A stretch of 5,369 nucleotides of DNA from Clostridia bacterium (GTDB lineage: Bacteria; Bacillota; Clostridia; Clostridiales; Clostridiaceae), in contig RZYZ01000153.1 of assembly GCA_009930125.1 (NCBI GenBank), positions 1-5,369 of the forward strand, read 5' to 3'. Shown here piece by piece: positions 4,393 through 5,369 of the stretch. Within the stretch, counting starts at the first letter, position 1; every line of letters starts with the position of its first letter. The position numbers were made by a program, and so were the translations under genes. The notes under the pieces are model-generated. The model was given only the letters and a program-made list of their open reading frames with translations. It ran no database searches and was not told the origin of the DNA.

Positions 4393-5155
4393 CATCTCGG
4401 AGGAAAGCCAGATACTCTTCGCTGGGATGCTCCGCGATGTCCTTGCATTTGATGTGTCTGACGGTCCCCAGGTTGGGTGTTTTCAAGCACAGAACTGGTT
4501 CATCACATACGGCGTATTTCATGAAATTGAGCGCCGGGGTGTCTGGGTTCAGATTGTCCTGTGTAGGAAGGACGCGGACGCTCTCTTCATCGACAAATAG
4601 AGTTCCTTCTTCCCATGTGCCGAGGTAGAGTTCGCCATACTCAAAATCTCCGAGGCTTCGTCTTTCGGTCTGTAGTTCTGATGAGAATCTTCTTCTGAAC
4701 TCGGTGTAGCGATCGGGCAGGGAGGAAGCGGAAGCACCACCAAATCTATCTGCCTGATCTGGTTCCAACACAGAGTGAATAAAGCCTTTGATATAGCTCG
4801 AAGGGAGGGTGAGAAAGCTGTAACCAAGAATCAGGGCCATGTTGTGCTCGTCCTGCTGTAGTTTGTGTTGGAGCAGGAGCGTGATATATCGGATGGTGTA
4901 GTCAATCTTGCTTGCCGCGATATTCTTTTGCTCCTCCTCTGCAGCTAGCTCGGCTTCGATTTCCTTTTTGATACGCTCGTACTCGGCTACTTCGGTATCG
5001 GTGGATTCCCTGATCGCCGGAACGGAGCGTAGTTTGTTCTTGCCACCAATGCAGACCTTCACATTTGCAGTGGCCTTGCCGCAGTCAGGGCAGCGGTCAG
5101 GTAGGGTTTCTGCCGGGAAGGTGTAACGGCAAGCATTACAGGTGTATAACTTCAT
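4376..5155 (-). CDS. Zinc-ribbon protein of unknown function (259 residues)
   Basis: The start is ATG at 5155 on the minus strand, with AAGGAG (complement of 5165-5170) 9 bases upstream. Residues 4-27 form a CxxC-CxxC zinc ribbon with ligands C6, C9, C22 and C25 (YTCNAC, then DRCPDCG), of the rubredoxin-like kind common in small Firmicute proteins. A charged helix follows at about 52-80 (EVAEYERIKKEIEAELAAEEE). The rest is a soluble alpha/beta-looking domain with ILGYSFLTLPSSYIKGF around 109-125, GELYLGTWEEGTLFVDEE around 172-190, and a tail with further cysteines at CDEPVLCLK and KCKDIAEHP. No catalytic signature is recognised. The ribbon may serve nucleic-acid or protein contact, which is inference. 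The gene is convergent with the lipoprotein, their stops 43 bases apart across a shared terminator, so the two are separate transcripts. The gene is intact. Confidence 0.88.
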   Translation of the reverse strand: MKLYTCNACRYTFPAETLPDRCPDCGKATANVKVCIGGKNKLRSVPAIRESTDTEVAEYERIKKEIEAELAAEEEQKNIAASKIDYTIRYITLLLQHKLQQDEHNMALILGYSFLTLPSSYIKGFIHSVLEPDQADRFGGASASSLPDRYTEFRRRFSSELQTERRSLGDFEYGELYLGTWEEGTLFVDEESVRVLPTQDNLNPDTPALNFMKYAVCDEPVLCLKTPNLGTVRHIKCKDIAEHPSEEYLAFLRDVYNIM

Positions 5156-5212
5156 TGTGGGATTCTCCTTTATATGGGAACATGCGTTTCTGGCGGGTGT
5201 GGACGGGGTATT

Positions 5213-5317
5213 TTACAGATGATAGTTACCGCAAGGATCGTAGCCTTGGGAGATCAGGTCATCCCTTGTACCGGTGTAGTACATGCTCACAGTCTTGTAG
5301 CGAGATGAGATGTTCAA
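5213..5317 (-). CDS. Possible tiny ORF or gene remnant with a GYxPC motif
   Basis: On the minus strand a frame ends with TAA at 5213 and can start at ATG 5284 (23 residues) or TTG 5317 (34 residues). It contains YYTGTRDDLISQGYDPCGNY. The T-R-(D/E)-x-L/A-x-x-x-G-Y-x-P-C pattern recalls the end of Ada-type metal-binding domains, which close with GYxPCxxC, but here the last Cys is Tyr. No good Shine-Dalgarno precedes either start, so a remnant or spurious frame is as likely as a real micropeptide. It lies 57 bases upstream of the zinc-ribbon gene in the same direction, in that gene's leader. To its right the DNA becomes very AT-rich (5331-5369) and may hold the promoter, but no clear -35/-10 pair could be fixed. 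Confidence 0.22.
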   Translation of the reverse strand: MNISSRYKTVSMYYTGTRDDLISQGYDPCGNYHL

Positions 5318-5369
5318 AACAGTCTTTCTTATTATTCTCTTCTTTATATATACTCATATATTTATTATC

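Overview
The window reads like the accessory DNA of a low-to-mid-GC Firmicute, most likely a gut clostridium of the Lachnospiraceae/Oscillospiraceae type. This rests on strong AGGAGG-type ribosome binding sites, a TTG start with a textbook Shine-Dalgarno, a DUF2325 protein, an XRE regulator with a clostridial-style tail, and a small coiled-coil protein beginning MPRPKGSKNK. No integrase, transposase, conjugation gene, tRNA, rRNA or CRISPR array is visible, so a mobile origin is inferred from gene style only.

Layout. (1) Positions 3-1682, plus strand: the 3' part of a long coiled-coil protein ending in a DUF2325 domain. Its reading frame is open to the left edge, so the true start lies outside the window. 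(2) 1683-1782: a short spacer holding a decayed-looking copy of the start of the next gene. (3) 1783-2277: an unrecognised 164-residue protein, possibly followed by a 20-codon ORF overlapping its stop. (4) 2420-2761: a small XRE-type repressor preceded by a 15-bp dyad. (5) 2762-3179: a 418-base gap containing, on the minus strand, a fragment with an HExRHxYQ metallopeptidase-like motif, then a strong extended -10 promoter with a 13-bp dyad at its start site. (6) 3180-3518: a 112-residue AT-hook-like/coiled-coil protein closed by a strong terminator, forming a self-contained transcription unit. (7) 3634-4332: a lipoprotein whose mature part shows eight strand-like segments consistent with a small TIM barrel. 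(8) 4376-5155, minus strand: an orphan zinc-ribbon protein convergent with the lipoprotein; the two share what looks like a bidirectional terminator. (9) 5156-5369: the AT-rich upstream region of the zinc-ribbon gene, with a possible tiny ORF carrying a GYxPC motif.

No shared pathway can be shown. The genes look like independent small units. The parts deserving follow-up are the DUF2325 coiled-coil protein, the tightly packaged coiled-coil gene with its own promoter and operator-like dyad, the TIM-barrel lipoprotein, and the two gene remnants. I do not see a defence, conjugation or biosynthetic system that the sequence itself would support.
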